From assembly GCA_946479745.1 (NCBI GenBank), contig CAMLGZ010000007.1, positions 62,001 to 126,000 on the forward strand: DNA of 64,000 nucleotides, in the 5' to 3' direction. This DNA comes from an uncultured Pseudoxanthomonas sp. GTDB taxonomy: Bacteria > Pseudomonadota > Gammaproteobacteria > Xanthomonadales > Xanthomonadaceae. Below the pieces are notes generated by a model, which was given only the letters and a program-made list of their open reading frames with translations, did not search any database and was not told the DNA's origin. Below are positions 35,089 to 44,294 of the stretch, in pieces; positions within the stretch are counted from its first letter, which is position 1, and each line of letters begins with the position of its first letter. A program made the position numbers and the translations under genes.

Positions 35089-35642
35089 AGGTCATCGAAA
35101 CCAGCCTGCCCGGTTGCGTAGTGATCGAACCAGCTGTCTTCGGCGATGAGCGCGGCTTCTTCTTTGAAACCTGGAACGCCGACCGTTACGGACAGCTTGG
35201 TCTTCCCGACAAGTTCGTGCAAAGCAACGTGTCTTCTTCCGCGCGCGGCGTATTGCGTGGCCTGCATTACCAGTGGCCAAAATCACAAGGCAAACTCCTG
35301 AGCGTGCTTGAAGGCGAAGTTTACGATGTTGCGGTGGATATCCGTCGAGGCTCCCCCACTTTCGGGCATTGGGACGCCGTGATTCTTAGTGCAGAGAACA
35401 AGCGCCAATTCTGGATACCGGAAGGTTTCGCCCATGGGTTCGCCGTGCTTTCAGAGCGTGCGATATTCAGTTACCTGTGCACTGCCCAATACGATAAATT
35501 CGCGGATGCGAGTATCCGCTGGAACGATGCCGACATAGCGATCGACTGGCCGATCGATGCGCCGCTGCTGTCCGATAAGGATGCTGTCGCGCCATTCCTT
35601 AAGGATGTGGCGCCTGAGCGTCTACCCGTTTTCATCGCATGA
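35085..35642 (+). CDS. rmlC: dTDP-4-dehydrorhamnose 3,5-epimerase
   Basis: A 185-residue cupin-like epimerase, third step of the pathway. [12 protein letters not shown] (with the active-site histidine), [20 protein letters not shown] and [10 protein letters not shown] are diagnostic. The ATG at 35085 overlaps the rmlA stop, and its own stop overlaps the rmlD start, so translation is coupled. Confidence 0.95.
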   Translation: MKVIETSLPGCVVIEPAVFGDERGFFFETWNADRYGQLGLPDKFVQSNVSSSARGVLRGLHYQWPKSQGKLLSVLEGEVYDVAVDIRRGSPTFGHWDAVILSAENKRQFWIPEGFAHGFAVLSERAIFSYLCTAQYDKFADASIRWNDADIAIDWPIDAPLLSDKDAVAPFLKDVAPERLPVFIA

Positions 35643-36541
35643 AGATCCTGCTGCTGGGCGCGAATGGCCAGGTCGGCCACGAATTGAGGCGCAGTCTGGC
35701 CCCCTTGGGACAGATCATCGCCACTACTCGCAGCGGTGTGTTGGGGAATGGCGTTGCATGTGAAGTCGCCGATTTCGATCAGCCGGACTCGTTGCCGGCG
35801 CTGGTCGACCGCACTTCGCCCGATGTGGTGGTCAATGCCGCGGCCTACACCGCGGTGGATCGCGCTGAAACCGAAGTCGACGCGGCATTCCGCGCCAATG
35901 CGGAATCACCAGGCGTGCTGGCCGCGGAGTGCGCAAGACGTGGTGCGAAACTGGTGCATTACTCCACGGACTACGTGTTTCCGGGCGATGGCAGCTGGCC
36001 GTATCGCGAGGACGATGCCACGTCTCCGCTTGGCGTGTACGGCGCGAGCAAGCTGGCTGGCGAAGACGCAATCCGCAACGCTGGAGGCTCGCATCTGATC
36101 TTCCGCACGGCATGGGTCTATGCCTCGCACGGCCACAACTTCTTACGGACCATGATGCGGCTGGGTACGGAGCGCGACGAATTACGCGTGGTCGCCGACC
36201 AGATCGGCACGCCGACGCCGGCGGCGTTGATCGCCGACGTCACCGCCCAGGTCATCGCCTCTTCACCGCAGGCGAGCGGCGTGTTCCACCTCGCCGCGGA
36301 AGGCCAGACCAGCTGGCATGGGTTCGCCGAAGCCATCTTCGCTGGCGCGCATCGGCGCGGCCTGCTCGCACGCGAGCCGCGGGTGCTGCCGATCGCCACC
36401 GCGGACTATCCGACGCCGGCCAAACGGCCGGCGTATTCCCGGCTCGATACCTTGCGTCTGCGCCGTGACATGGCGATAGCCTTGCCCTCATGGGAGCAAG
36501 GGTTGGACCGGGTGCTGGACGAGCTCGTTGCCGGAGCCTGA
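35639..36541 (+). CDS. rmlD: dTDP-4-dehydrorhamnose reductase
   Basis: A 300-residue reductase that completes dTDP-L-rhamnose, the donor for LPS O-antigen or exopolysaccharide. It starts [15 protein letters not shown], has HYSTDYVFPG and GVYGASKLAGE. The operon order is rmlBACD, typical of this group. Confidence 0.95.
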   Translation: MKILLLGANGQVGHELRRSLAPLGQIIATTRSGVLGNGVACEVADFDQPDSLPALVDRTSPDVVVNAAAYTAVDRAETEVDAAFRANAESPGVLAAECARRGAKLVHYSTDYVFPGDGSWPYREDDATSPLGVYGASKLAGEDAIRNAGGSHLIFRTAWVYASHGHNFLRTMMRLGTERDELRVVADQIGTPTPAALIADVTAQVIASSPQASGVFHLAAEGQTSWHGFAEAIFAGAHRRGLLAREPRVLPIATADYPTPAKRPAYSRLDTLRLRRDMAIALPSWEQGLDRVLDELVAGA

Positions 36542-36693
36542 ACCGGATTCCCGCCGCAGGCAGGTGTCAGGCCAGACCGGGAGCGAGAGGTGTGGTTACG
36601 ATCGGCTATTGCTGCGGTTACCATGAGTCCAATGCGGGTTGTCCGGGGGGGGCTGGCCCGCATTTCTTTCTAATCGAAATCGGGGATCGGCAG

Positions 36694-38670
36694 ATGAAAT
36701 ACCGGGCGGTTGCAATTGCTCTCGTGCTGGGGATGGTCGCGCCCGCACGCGCGCAGGTGGATGTGGACCACTACATCAAGAAGAACGAGTTCAACGACAT
36801 CCAGATATCGCCCGATGGGCTGTATCTTGCGGCGACGATTCCATTCGGGGACCGCACCGGCCTGGCCGTGCTGCGACGCTCGGACTCGAAGGTCATGAGC
36901 TCGTTCGCGCTGGGCAAGAACAACCACGTCGAGGATTTCTTCTGGGCCAACAAGGAGCGCTTGCTGGTCACCGTATCGCAGAAGATCGGCATGCTGGAGG
37001 AGCCGCAATCCACCGGCGAGATTCTGGGCATGAATTTCGATGACAAGGCTCCGGATCTGCTTATCGGATACCGCGCCGCCAGTACCATGCTGACCGGAAC
37101 GAACATCCGTACCAGCAAAAGCGAACTGGTTGCCGCGATAAACGTAGCCCCCATCCCGGGAGACGATCGCAATATCATCGTGACTGTCACTCCTTATGGC
37201 GAGGACGAGAGCTGGCGCCGTGCCGACCGCATGGACATCTATACCGGCCGCCGCGTCACGGTCGCCCGTCCGCCCGTCAAGGGTGCTTCCTTCCACGTCG
37301 ACAACAAGGGCGTAGTGCGCTTCGCCGTGGGTTCCGAATACGACAACGCCAGCAAGCTGTACCACCGCGACAGCGATGATGCCGAATGGAAGCTGATCAA
37401 CGACGAGAATGCCAGCGGCCACATCGAATGGCCGCTCGGGTTTTCCGAGGACAACCGTACCGCCTACCTGCAAGCGGAGCAGGCTCAGGGACCGGACGCA
37501 ATCATCGCTTACGACACTGTCACCGGGCAGCGCAAGGAGCTGTTGCGTGACGGAATGTCGGATCCCACCGTCATCATCCCCCGTTTTGGCGCCTCGCAAG
37601 CGCCGGTAGGTGCGCTGTACCTGGATGGTCGCCCGCACACCCGGTTCTTCGATCCCAAAAGCACGGAAGCGCGCCTGTACCAGATGCTGCAGGAGGCATT
37701 CCCTGGCGATTCCGTCGTTGTGACCTCCACCACCGATGACGGGAAAATCGCGCTGGTCAGCACCTCCTCGGACCGTAATCCAGGCAGCTTCTACCTCTTC
37801 GATACCCAGGCCATGAAAGCTTCCTACGTGCTCAGCCGCCGGGGCTGGATCGATCCCGGGAAAATGGCTGTGGTCAAACCGGTTGAGTTGAAAGCGCGCG
37901 ATGGTATGGCGATGCGTGGCTACCTTACATTGCCGCCGGGGAAGCCGGAGCGCGGCCTGCCATTGGTGATCCTGCCGCATGGCGGGCCTTTCGGCGCTTT
38001 TGACCGGTGGACCTTCGATATGGAACCGCAGATCCTCGCTGCCGCAGGCTACGCGGTGTTGCAGGTGAACTATCGTGGTTCTTCAAATTACGGGCGCGCT
38101 TTCAGCCAAGCCGGTGCGCAGCAGTGGGGCGGCACCATGCAGGACGATCTCACCGACGCGACGCATTGGGCCATTGACCAGGGCATAGCCGACCGTAGCC
38201 GCATATGCATGTACGGCGCCAGCTATGGCGCCTACGCATCGCTGATGGGTGCGGCAAAAGAACCGGACCTGTATCGATGCGCGGCGGGTTATGTCGGCGT
38301 CTACGACCTGGTCACGCTCAGCGCGCAGGAAAGCCGCGAAAGCAAGCGCATGAGCACTTGGACATCGGAGTGGATGGGAAAGGGTGAAGGGCTGGCATCG
38401 GTGTCGCCGAACCGCATCGCGAACCGCATCAAAGTGCCGGTGTTCCTCGCTGCCGGCGGCGAAGACGAGACCGCTCCGATCGAGCAAAGCGAGAAGATGG
38501 AGCGTGCGCTGAAGCAGGCTGGTGTGCCGGTAGAAACGTTGTACTACCGCACCGAAGGGCACGGTTTCTACACTGCCGAGCATCAGCGCGAGTACTACAC
38601 AAGGCTGCTGGCTTTCCTCGCGCGCAACCTCGGCGGAGCTTCGGCGACACGCGAAACGGCGGCCGAATAG
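36694..38670 (+). CDS. S9-family peptidase, exported
   Basis: A 658-residue serine peptidase (prolyl oligopeptidase/acylaminoacyl group). Signal peptide to APARAQ, a beta-propeller-like middle, then the alpha/beta hydrolase end: nucleophile in MYGASYGAYASLMG, Asp in AAGGEDETAP, His in EGHGFYTAEH. It should trim peptides in the periplasm. ATG at 36694. Peptide transporters (POT, OPT) follow directly. Confidence 0.9.
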   Translation: MKYRAVAIALVLGMVAPARAQVDVDHYIKKNEFNDIQISPDGLYLAATIPFGDRTGLAVLRRSDSKVMSSFALGKNNHVEDFFWANKERLLVTVSQKIGMLEEPQSTGEILGMNFDDKAPDLLIGYRAASTMLTGTNIRTSKSELVAAINVAPIPGDDRNIIVTVTPYGEDESWRRADRMDIYTGRRVTVARPPVKGASFHVDNKGVVRFAVGSEYDNASKLYHRDSDDAEWKLINDENASGHIEWPLGFSEDNRTAYLQAEQAQGPDAIIAYDTVTGQRKELLRDGMSDPTVIIPRFGASQAPVGALYLDGRPHTRFFDPKSTEARLYQMLQEAFPGDSVVVTSTTDDGKIALVSTSSDRNPGSFYLFDTQAMKASYVLSRRGWIDPGKMAVVKPVELKARDGMAMRGYLTLPPGKPERGLPLVILPHGGPFGAFDRWTFDMEPQILAAAGYAVLQVNYRGSSNYGRAFSQAGAQQWGGTMQDDLTDATHWAIDQGIADRSRICMYGASYGAYASLMGAAKEPDLYRCAAGYVGVYDLVTLSAQESRESKRMSTWTSEWMGKGEGLASVSPNRIANRIKVPVFLAAGGEDETAPIEQSEKMERALKQAGVPVETLYYRTEGHGFYTAEHQREYYTRLLAFLARNLGGASATRETAAE

Positions 38671-38688
38671 ATTCCTTGAATTGGAAAC

Positions 38689-38720
38689 AAGGCAAAGGCG
38701 TCAATCGGCGCCTTTGTCTT
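38689..38720. terminator. Bidirectional terminator candidate between S9 peptidase and POT
   Basis: Twelve-base arms (38689-38700 and 38709-38720), AAGGCAAAGGCG against its complement with one mismatch, eight-base loop, placed between the convergent stops of the peptidase and the POT transporter. Confidence 0.6.
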
Positions 38721-38736
38721 GTGCGCCCGATGTCGG

Positions 38737-40551
38737 TTAACGAACCCCATGCATCATCCGTTTCAACAGGGGAGCCAGCAGGAAAGCCACCGCTGCGCAA
38801 CCCAGCCCCACCCACATCAGCAACCAGAACAAGTCCGCGTATTTTTCCGCGGCTTCGGCGAAGTTCATGACTTCGCCTTCCGGTATCTCTATCGCAGCCA
38901 GTTTGCCGAACTGCGCGGCCAGCGTTTCCGAGAAAGCGGTGGCCAGAAACCAGGTGCCCATCATCAGGCTGACCACGCGCGGCATCGACAGCTGGGTCAC
39001 GGCGGACAGTCCCACGGGTGCCAGGCACATCTCGCCGATTTCCAATATCAGATAGGCCAGCACCAGCCACCACACGCTGGCCATCTGGCCGGTTTCGCCG
39101 ACCTGCTGCGCGGCCCAGGCCAGGGGAATAAAGGACAGGCCGGCGAACATCAGGCCCAGTGCCGATTTGAACGGCTTGGAAGGGTCGCGCCCGCGCTTGC
39201 CCAGCCACGCCCACAATGCGGCAAAAACCGGCGCGAGTACCACCAGGAAGAAGGCGCCGAGATAGGTCAATGAGCCGGCCGTCTGCGGTAGCACCACGCA
39301 GTCGCGCACCAGGCAGACCAGCATGATCGCGCTCACTGCTATGAAGAGCAGGCGCGGCATCGCGGATTCTGGCGTGCGGTCGGACAGCCTTGCGGCAAGC
39401 ATGAACGAGAGCGGCGCCAGCAATAGGGAGTAGGTGGACCACGGCGCGGTCTGCACGAACAACGAGAGGTTGGTGATCCAATCCGCGGTCCATTCGAAAG
39501 GCTGCAAAGGCGCGACCAATGAGGGCACGATATCTTTGGTCAGCAGGCGGTCGTTGAAGGTCACCCAGGAGCCGTAGGTCTGCTCGTACAGGGTGAAGAA
39601 CACCAGGCACATGAAGATCATGGCCATCAGCGCGAGCATCTGCTGCCGTTGCGCCGGCGTGCACTTGGAAAGAATGAACCAGCCGAACCAGACCAGCACG
39701 GCAGCCAACACCGCCAGCATCAGCATCAGCGCCAGCGGTATTTCCCCGCCCAGGGCGAAGGCGCCGTTGCCCGAAGCCCACATCAACCAGGCGATCGGGA
39801 GCACACCCAGTAACGCAAAAGCGTAGATCAACCATTCGCGCGGCAGGCCCAGCACGCGTTCGCGCAGCAGTGCGGGCTCGCGCGGTTCGGCATGGCCGTG
39901 CAGGTATTTCTGTCCCCACAGGAACAGCACCAGGCCCAGCAGCATGCCGATGCCCGCCGCGCCGAAGCCGTACTTCCAGCCCAGCGTCTCGCCCAGGTAA
40001 CCGCAGACCAGCGATGCGAACAACGCGCCCAGGTTGATGCCCGCATAGAAAAGCGAGAAGCCCGAATCGCGGCGCGGATCGTTTTCCCCGTACAACTTGC
40101 CGACGATGGTGGAGATGTTGGGTTTGAGGAAACCCACGCCCATGATGATCAGCGCCAGCGACAGATAGGTGTAGCGCAGCGAACTCTCGTCGCGCATGAC
40201 CTGGCCGCCTACAGTGATCGCAGCGTTGCCTTCGAAGGCCATGCCCGCATGCCCCAGCACCAGCAGCAGGCCGCCGAACACCACTGCCTTGCGCATGCCC
40301 AGCCAGCGGTCCGCCAGCAGTCCGCCGATCACGGGGATGCAGTACACCAGGCCCCCGTAGGCCCCCAGCAGGTCGTAACCGGCCTTGTCCGGGAACAGGT
40401 GGTACTTGGTGAGGTAAAGCAGCAGCAGCGCCTTCATGCCGTAGAAGGAGAAGCGCTCCCACATTTCGGTGAAGAAGCAGACGTACACGCCTTTGGGGTG
40501 GCCGAGGAAGTCCTCGCGCGCCGGGATCGCCGACAGGGTGGAAGCGGACAA
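38737..40551 (-). CDS. POT-family proton:oligopeptide symporter
   Basis: A 604-residue inner-membrane transporter with about 12 or more hydrophobic helices. The POT signature ExxER appears as EMWERFSFYGMKALLLLYL, and NISTIVGKLYGENDPRRDSG follows. It imports di- and tripeptides with protons. The start appears to be TTG at 40551, with AGGA about eight bases upstream; the nearby ATG is out of frame. It is divergent from the OPT gene. Confidence 0.92.
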   Translation of the reverse strand: MSASTLSAIPAREDFLGHPKGVYVCFFTEMWERFSFYGMKALLLLYLTKYHLFPDKAGYDLLGAYGGLVYCIPVIGGLLADRWLGMRKAVVFGGLLLVLGHAGMAFEGNAAITVGGQVMRDESSLRYTYLSLALIIMGVGFLKPNISTIVGKLYGENDPRRDSGFSLFYAGINLGALFASLVCGYLGETLGWKYGFGAAGIGMLLGLVLFLWGQKYLHGHAEPREPALLRERVLGLPREWLIYAFALLGVLPIAWLMWASGNGAFALGGEIPLALMLMLAVLAAVLVWFGWFILSKCTPAQRQQMLALMAMIFMCLVFFTLYEQTYGSWVTFNDRLLTKDIVPSLVAPLQPFEWTADWITNLSLFVQTAPWSTYSLLLAPLSFMLAARLSDRTPESAMPRLLFIAVSAIMLVCLVRDCVVLPQTAGSLTYLGAFFLVVLAPVFAALWAWLGKRGRDPSKPFKSALGLMFAGLSFIPLAWAAQQVGETGQMASVWWLVLAYLILEIGEMCLAPVGLSAVTQLSMPRVVSLMMGTWFLATAFSETLAAQFGKLAAIEIPEGEVMNFAEAAEKYADLFWLLMWVGLGCAAVAFLLAPLLKRMMHGVR

Positions 40552-40664
40552 AGGCGCATCCTGGGTGGAAAGCCGGAGTATAGCCGCGCGCCGCCAGTAT
40601 CCCGTGCTGGACTTGCCGGTGGCTTCCTTATAGCGTGTCGGCTCCTTGAAGCCCTGGGATTTGC

Positions 40665-42614
40665 ATGAACAGCGCGCAGACGCCGCAACTTACCTTCCGT
40701 GCCGTACTGCTGGCGATCGTGCTGGCGATGATCCTGTCGGCAGCCAACGCTTATCTGGGGCTGTTCGCCGGCCTGACCATCGCCACCGCCATTCCTGCTG
40801 CCGTGGTGTCGATGGGCGTGCTGCGCCTGCTGGGCGGCGGCACCATCCTGGAGAACAACATCGTCCAAACCGGCGCTTCGGCGGGTTCGTCGATTGCGGC
40901 CGGCGTCATCTTCACCATTCCGGCGCTGATCATCCTGGGCTACTGGCAGGACTTCCGTTATTCCTGGGTGCTGGCCATCGCCGGCCTGGGCGGTCTGCTG
41001 GGCGTGCTGTTCTCGGTGCCGCTGCGCCGCACCATGATCGTGGAAGATCCGCTCCCGTTCCCGGAAGGCAAGGCCGCTGCTGAAGTGCTGAAGGCGGGCG
41101 AGAATCCCGGCCCGGGTTTGAAGATTCTGGCCATGTCGGCAGGTATCGGCGCGTTGGTGAAACTGGCCGCGGCCAGCGGCCTGCGCATGATTCCCGACAG
41201 CTGGGCGCAGGCGGGTTTCTTCGCCAACGGCAAGGGGCTGGCCTATCTGGGCACCAATCTTTCGCCCGCGTTGCTGGGCGTCGGTTATATCGTGGGCTTG
41301 AACATCGGCATCGTCGTGCTTTCCGGCGCGGTGCTGTCCTGGCACATCGCCATTCCGCTCTACAACGCCTTCTTCCTGAATAACGATCCGGCTCTTGCGG
41401 CACAGATCGCCGGCGCCGGCGCGGTAGACACCGCTTTCGCCATCTGGTCCACCAAGGTCCGCTATCTGGGCGTGGGCACCATGCTTATCGGTGGTATGTG
41501 GACGCTGTTCTCGCTGCGCAAGTCGCTGGCGTCCGGCATCCGCAGCGGGTTCGCCGCCGCGCGCAAGGCCAAGGGCGAAGCGGTGGCCGAAACCGACCGC
41601 GACCTGCCGATGAAGTGGATGCTGATCGCGCTGGTGGTGTTCGTGATTCCGCTGGCGCTGCTGTACCAGGCCATCGTGGGGCAGTGGATGGTCAGCATTC
41701 CGATGACCATCATCATGATCGTCGCAGGTTTCCTGTTCGTCTCGGTGTCGGCCTATCTCGCCGGCCTGGTCGGTTCTTCCAACAATCCCGTTTCCGGCAT
41801 CACCATCGCCACCATCCTGTTCGCTTCGGTGGTTCTGGTGTTCCTGCTGGGGCGCAATTCCCCGATCGGCGCGGTGGCGGCGATCATGATTGGCGCGGTG
41901 GTGTGCTGCGCGGCGGCGGTGGGCGGCGATAATCTGCAGGATTTGAAAGCCGGATACATCGTCGGCGCGACGCCGTGGAAACAGCAGCTGATGCTGGCTA
42001 TCGGCGCTTTCTCATGCGCGTTGATCATGGCGCCGGTGCTGAATTTGCTGGCTGCCGCCTACGGCATCGGTGCGCCGACCCCGGAGCATCCCAATTCGCT
42101 CTCCGCGCCGCAGGCCACATTGATGGCCTCCGTGGCCAAGGGCATGTTCGGCGGCGTGCTGCCGTGGGGAATGATCGCCATCGGTGCCGGCATCGGCGCG
42201 CTCATCATCGCGCTGGACGAATGGTTGAAGTCGCGCGGCGCGAAATTCCGCGTGCCCGTGTTGGCCGCGGCCATCGGCATCTACCTGCCGCTGGAATTGA
42301 TGGTGCCCATCTTCCTTGGGGGCCTGCTCTCGCACTTCGTGCAGCGCAAGCACAAGGTCAACGACGACAACGAAGAAGAGAAGGACCGCATCCACCGTCC
42401 CGGTACGTTGTTCTCGGCGGGCCTGATCACCGGCGAGGCGCTGATGGGCATCGCGATAGCGGTTCCGATCGTGGTTTCGGGAAGCGCGGATGTGCTGGCT
42501 TTGCCGGAAGCCTGGCGCTTCAACCAGTGGATCGGGCTGGTGGTGCTGGCGGTAGTGGGCTGGCTGCTGTATCGCAGCGGCGCCAGGAAGCAAGACCTGC
42601 CGCTCACCTCCTGA
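40665..42614 (+). CDS. OPT-family oligopeptide transporter
   Basis: A 649-residue polytopic membrane protein of the OPT family, with many hydrophobic helices and the early LAIVLAMILSAANAYLGLFA and AAGVIFTIPALIILGYW. OPT proteins import peptides or, in some cases, metal-chelate derivatives. ATG at 40665. It is divergent from the POT gene, 113 bases apart, so both could be expressed from one control region. Confidence 0.9.
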   Translation: MNSAQTPQLTFRAVLLAIVLAMILSAANAYLGLFAGLTIATAIPAAVVSMGVLRLLGGGTILENNIVQTGASAGSSIAAGVIFTIPALIILGYWQDFRYSWVLAIAGLGGLLGVLFSVPLRRTMIVEDPLPFPEGKAAAEVLKAGENPGPGLKILAMSAGIGALVKLAAASGLRMIPDSWAQAGFFANGKGLAYLGTNLSPALLGVGYIVGLNIGIVVLSGAVLSWHIAIPLYNAFFLNNDPALAAQIAGAGAVDTAFAIWSTKVRYLGVGTMLIGGMWTLFSLRKSLASGIRSGFAAARKAKGEAVAETDRDLPMKWMLIALVVFVIPLALLYQAIVGQWMVSIPMTIIMIVAGFLFVSVSAYLAGLVGSSNNPVSGITIATILFASVVLVFLLGRNSPIGAVAAIMIGAVVCCAAAVGGDNLQDLKAGYIVGATPWKQQLMLAIGAFSCALIMAPVLNLLAAAYGIGAPTPEHPNSLSAPQATLMASVAKGMFGGVLPWGMIAIGAGIGALIIALDEWLKSRGAKFRVPVLAAAIGIYLPLELMVPIFLGGLLSHFVQRKHKVNDDNEEEKDRIHRPGTLFSAGLITGEALMGIAIAVPIVVSGSADVLALPEAWRFNQWIGLVVLAVVGWLLYRSGARKQDLPLTS

Positions 42615-42628
42615 CGTGGCCGGCTACC

Positions 42629-42657
42629 GGTTCCGTTCCCGATAAAGGAATGGAACC
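42629..42657. terminator. Hairpin between OPT and CehA-like genes
   Basis: Eleven-base arms GGTTCCGTTCC (42629-42639) and GGAATGGAACC (42647-42657) pair apart from one G/T wobble around a seven-base loop. It lies between the convergent ends of the OPT and metallohydrolase genes and could serve both. Confidence 0.6.
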
Positions 42658-42674
42658 TGCCGCCATCGTTATCG

Positions 42675-44183
42675 CTAGCGTGCCCGCGCGGTAGCGGCGG
42701 GCCAATTGAGGTAAATAGGATTGCCGACGAGCAGCAGCTTGCCGTCGGTGCCCCGCAAGTTGACCCGTAACCAGTGTCGCCCGCCATCGCTGCGCCAATC
42801 GAAGCGCAGGTTCTGCACCGTCTGCTTGATGGACAAGTCGGCCTCAGGTTGGATGATGCGACCGTCCTGGATCACTTCGACGTGCGCGCCGGCAAGATTG
42901 TCGGCGCGTATCTCGAATTCGATCAAGCCTCCTGCGGGCGACGACAACGTGTCTCCCATCTTCGCTCCGTCATCGCCACTACGTGCGCTGAAAACCAGCG
43001 CGCGGTCGCGACTTCCCTGCACATCGACGAAAACATGCCCGGCACGCAACCCGGCGAGGATTTCCGGCATCGACAGCGCTTGCGCATGCACTACTGTGGT
43101 CGGCATCCCGACCGGCCCGCCACCCACGTCCGGCAGCATCCGGCTGGCATCGTGATTGTCGCTGCCGCCGATGGCGGTCAGGCGATAACCGGCATTCAAC
43201 AACGATTCCCAGAACGGGATGCCCGAATACGGCGTGTCGGCATCCATGCCGTTCACGACCTCTACCGCTTGCAGAAGCGACGGGTCAGCCTTTGGCTGCG
43301 CGGTCCAGCCGCAACCCATGCAGATTTCGCCCGACGGCCGCACCGGGTGATTGATCGAAACGATGCCCTGCAGGTGTGCCGCATCGCGCAGCAGTGCATT
43401 CCAGTCGCGGTTGCCGCCGACTCGAAAGTCCAGCGGCGCAACCGGGCCGATCAAATTGGCATGGCCGCTGAAAGTCGTTATTTCGCGTCCCGGCATCAAC
43501 AAAATGCTGTCGAAATAGGGCTGCAGCTCGCGGATGGCATTCGCTTGTGAGGTGGTGTTGTGATCGGTGATGGCGATGAAATCCAGTCCGCGTTGCGTCG
43601 CCGCTTGGGCGGTCAGGAACAGCGGGCAGGGCACCTTCGCTCCTTTCGAACTCTTGCAGCTGCCGTCGCTGTGCGCGTCGTGCATGTGCAGATCGCCTCG
43701 ATACCAGGCCGCTTTCTCCTGCAACGGAGGGTTGGCGATCGGCGGCTGCCAATACGGCTCGCCTTCGCGGCCCAGCCAGATGCGCGCCGTGAATTCGGCA
43801 CGCGTGTCTTTGCGGATATTGGGAATGCCCAGCAATAAAGACCATCGGCCCGGGCGGATCGCTCCCGGCAGGTAGGAGGGCGTCGCGTCGCTGGCCGACA
43901 CGGTGAATATCGATTTGTTGCCGCCGCTCCAGCCGCGGAGGCCATCCGGATCCAGCAGTCCCAGGTCGATGGTGGTCTTGATGTCTCTGCCGGTGTACTC
44001 GAACTGTACGGTGATGCGTCCGGTGCCAGCCGGTACGGTGAACGGCACTTCGCGATAGCTTTGGTGGTCCTTGCCGGTGATCTCCCCGTGCAAGGTCAGG
44101 TCCGGGTTCCTCTCGGCCGCCGCTGCTTCTCTGCCGTTGAACAGAAGCAGCATGCACGTCATCGCGACGCTATATAGCTTCAT
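42675..44183 (-). CDS. CehA/McbA-like PHP-domain metallohydrolase, exported
   Basis: A 502-residue protein with a signal peptide, an N-terminal beta-sandwich region (about 30-165) and a PHP-type metal site: GDLHMHDAHSDG, AITDHNTTS and GGSDNHDASR supply the metal-binding His/Asp residues. It resembles the CehA/McbA phosphoesterase-like group. The true substrate is unknown, and the neighbouring TonB receptor is not proof of a shared one. Start ATG at 44181-44183. Confidence 0.85.
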   Translation of the reverse strand: MKLYSVAMTCMLLLFNGREAAAAERNPDLTLHGEITGKDHQSYREVPFTVPAGTGRITVQFEYTGRDIKTTIDLGLLDPDGLRGWSGGNKSIFTVSASDATPSYLPGAIRPGRWSLLLGIPNIRKDTRAEFTARIWLGREGEPYWQPPIANPPLQEKAAWYRGDLHMHDAHSDGSCKSSKGAKVPCPLFLTAQAATQRGLDFIAITDHNTTSQANAIRELQPYFDSILLMPGREITTFSGHANLIGPVAPLDFRVGGNRDWNALLRDAAHLQGIVSINHPVRPSGEICMGCGWTAQPKADPSLLQAVEVVNGMDADTPYSGIPFWESLLNAGYRLTAIGGSDNHDASRMLPDVGGGPVGMPTTVVHAQALSMPEILAGLRAGHVFVDVQGSRDRALVFSARSGDDGAKMGDTLSSPAGGLIEFEIRADNLAGAHVEVIQDGRIIQPEADLSIKQTVQNLRFDWRSDGGRHWLRVNLRGTDGKLLLVGNPIYLNWPAATARAR

Positions 44184-44294
44184 GGTGCTACTCCAGATTC
44201 AGGGAGGACACTTCGGATTTCCTTCCGCCGGATTCAATCGCGCATGCAGATATGGCCTTCCAGGCCAGCGGATGCCGATGTTTCGTCCCCATGT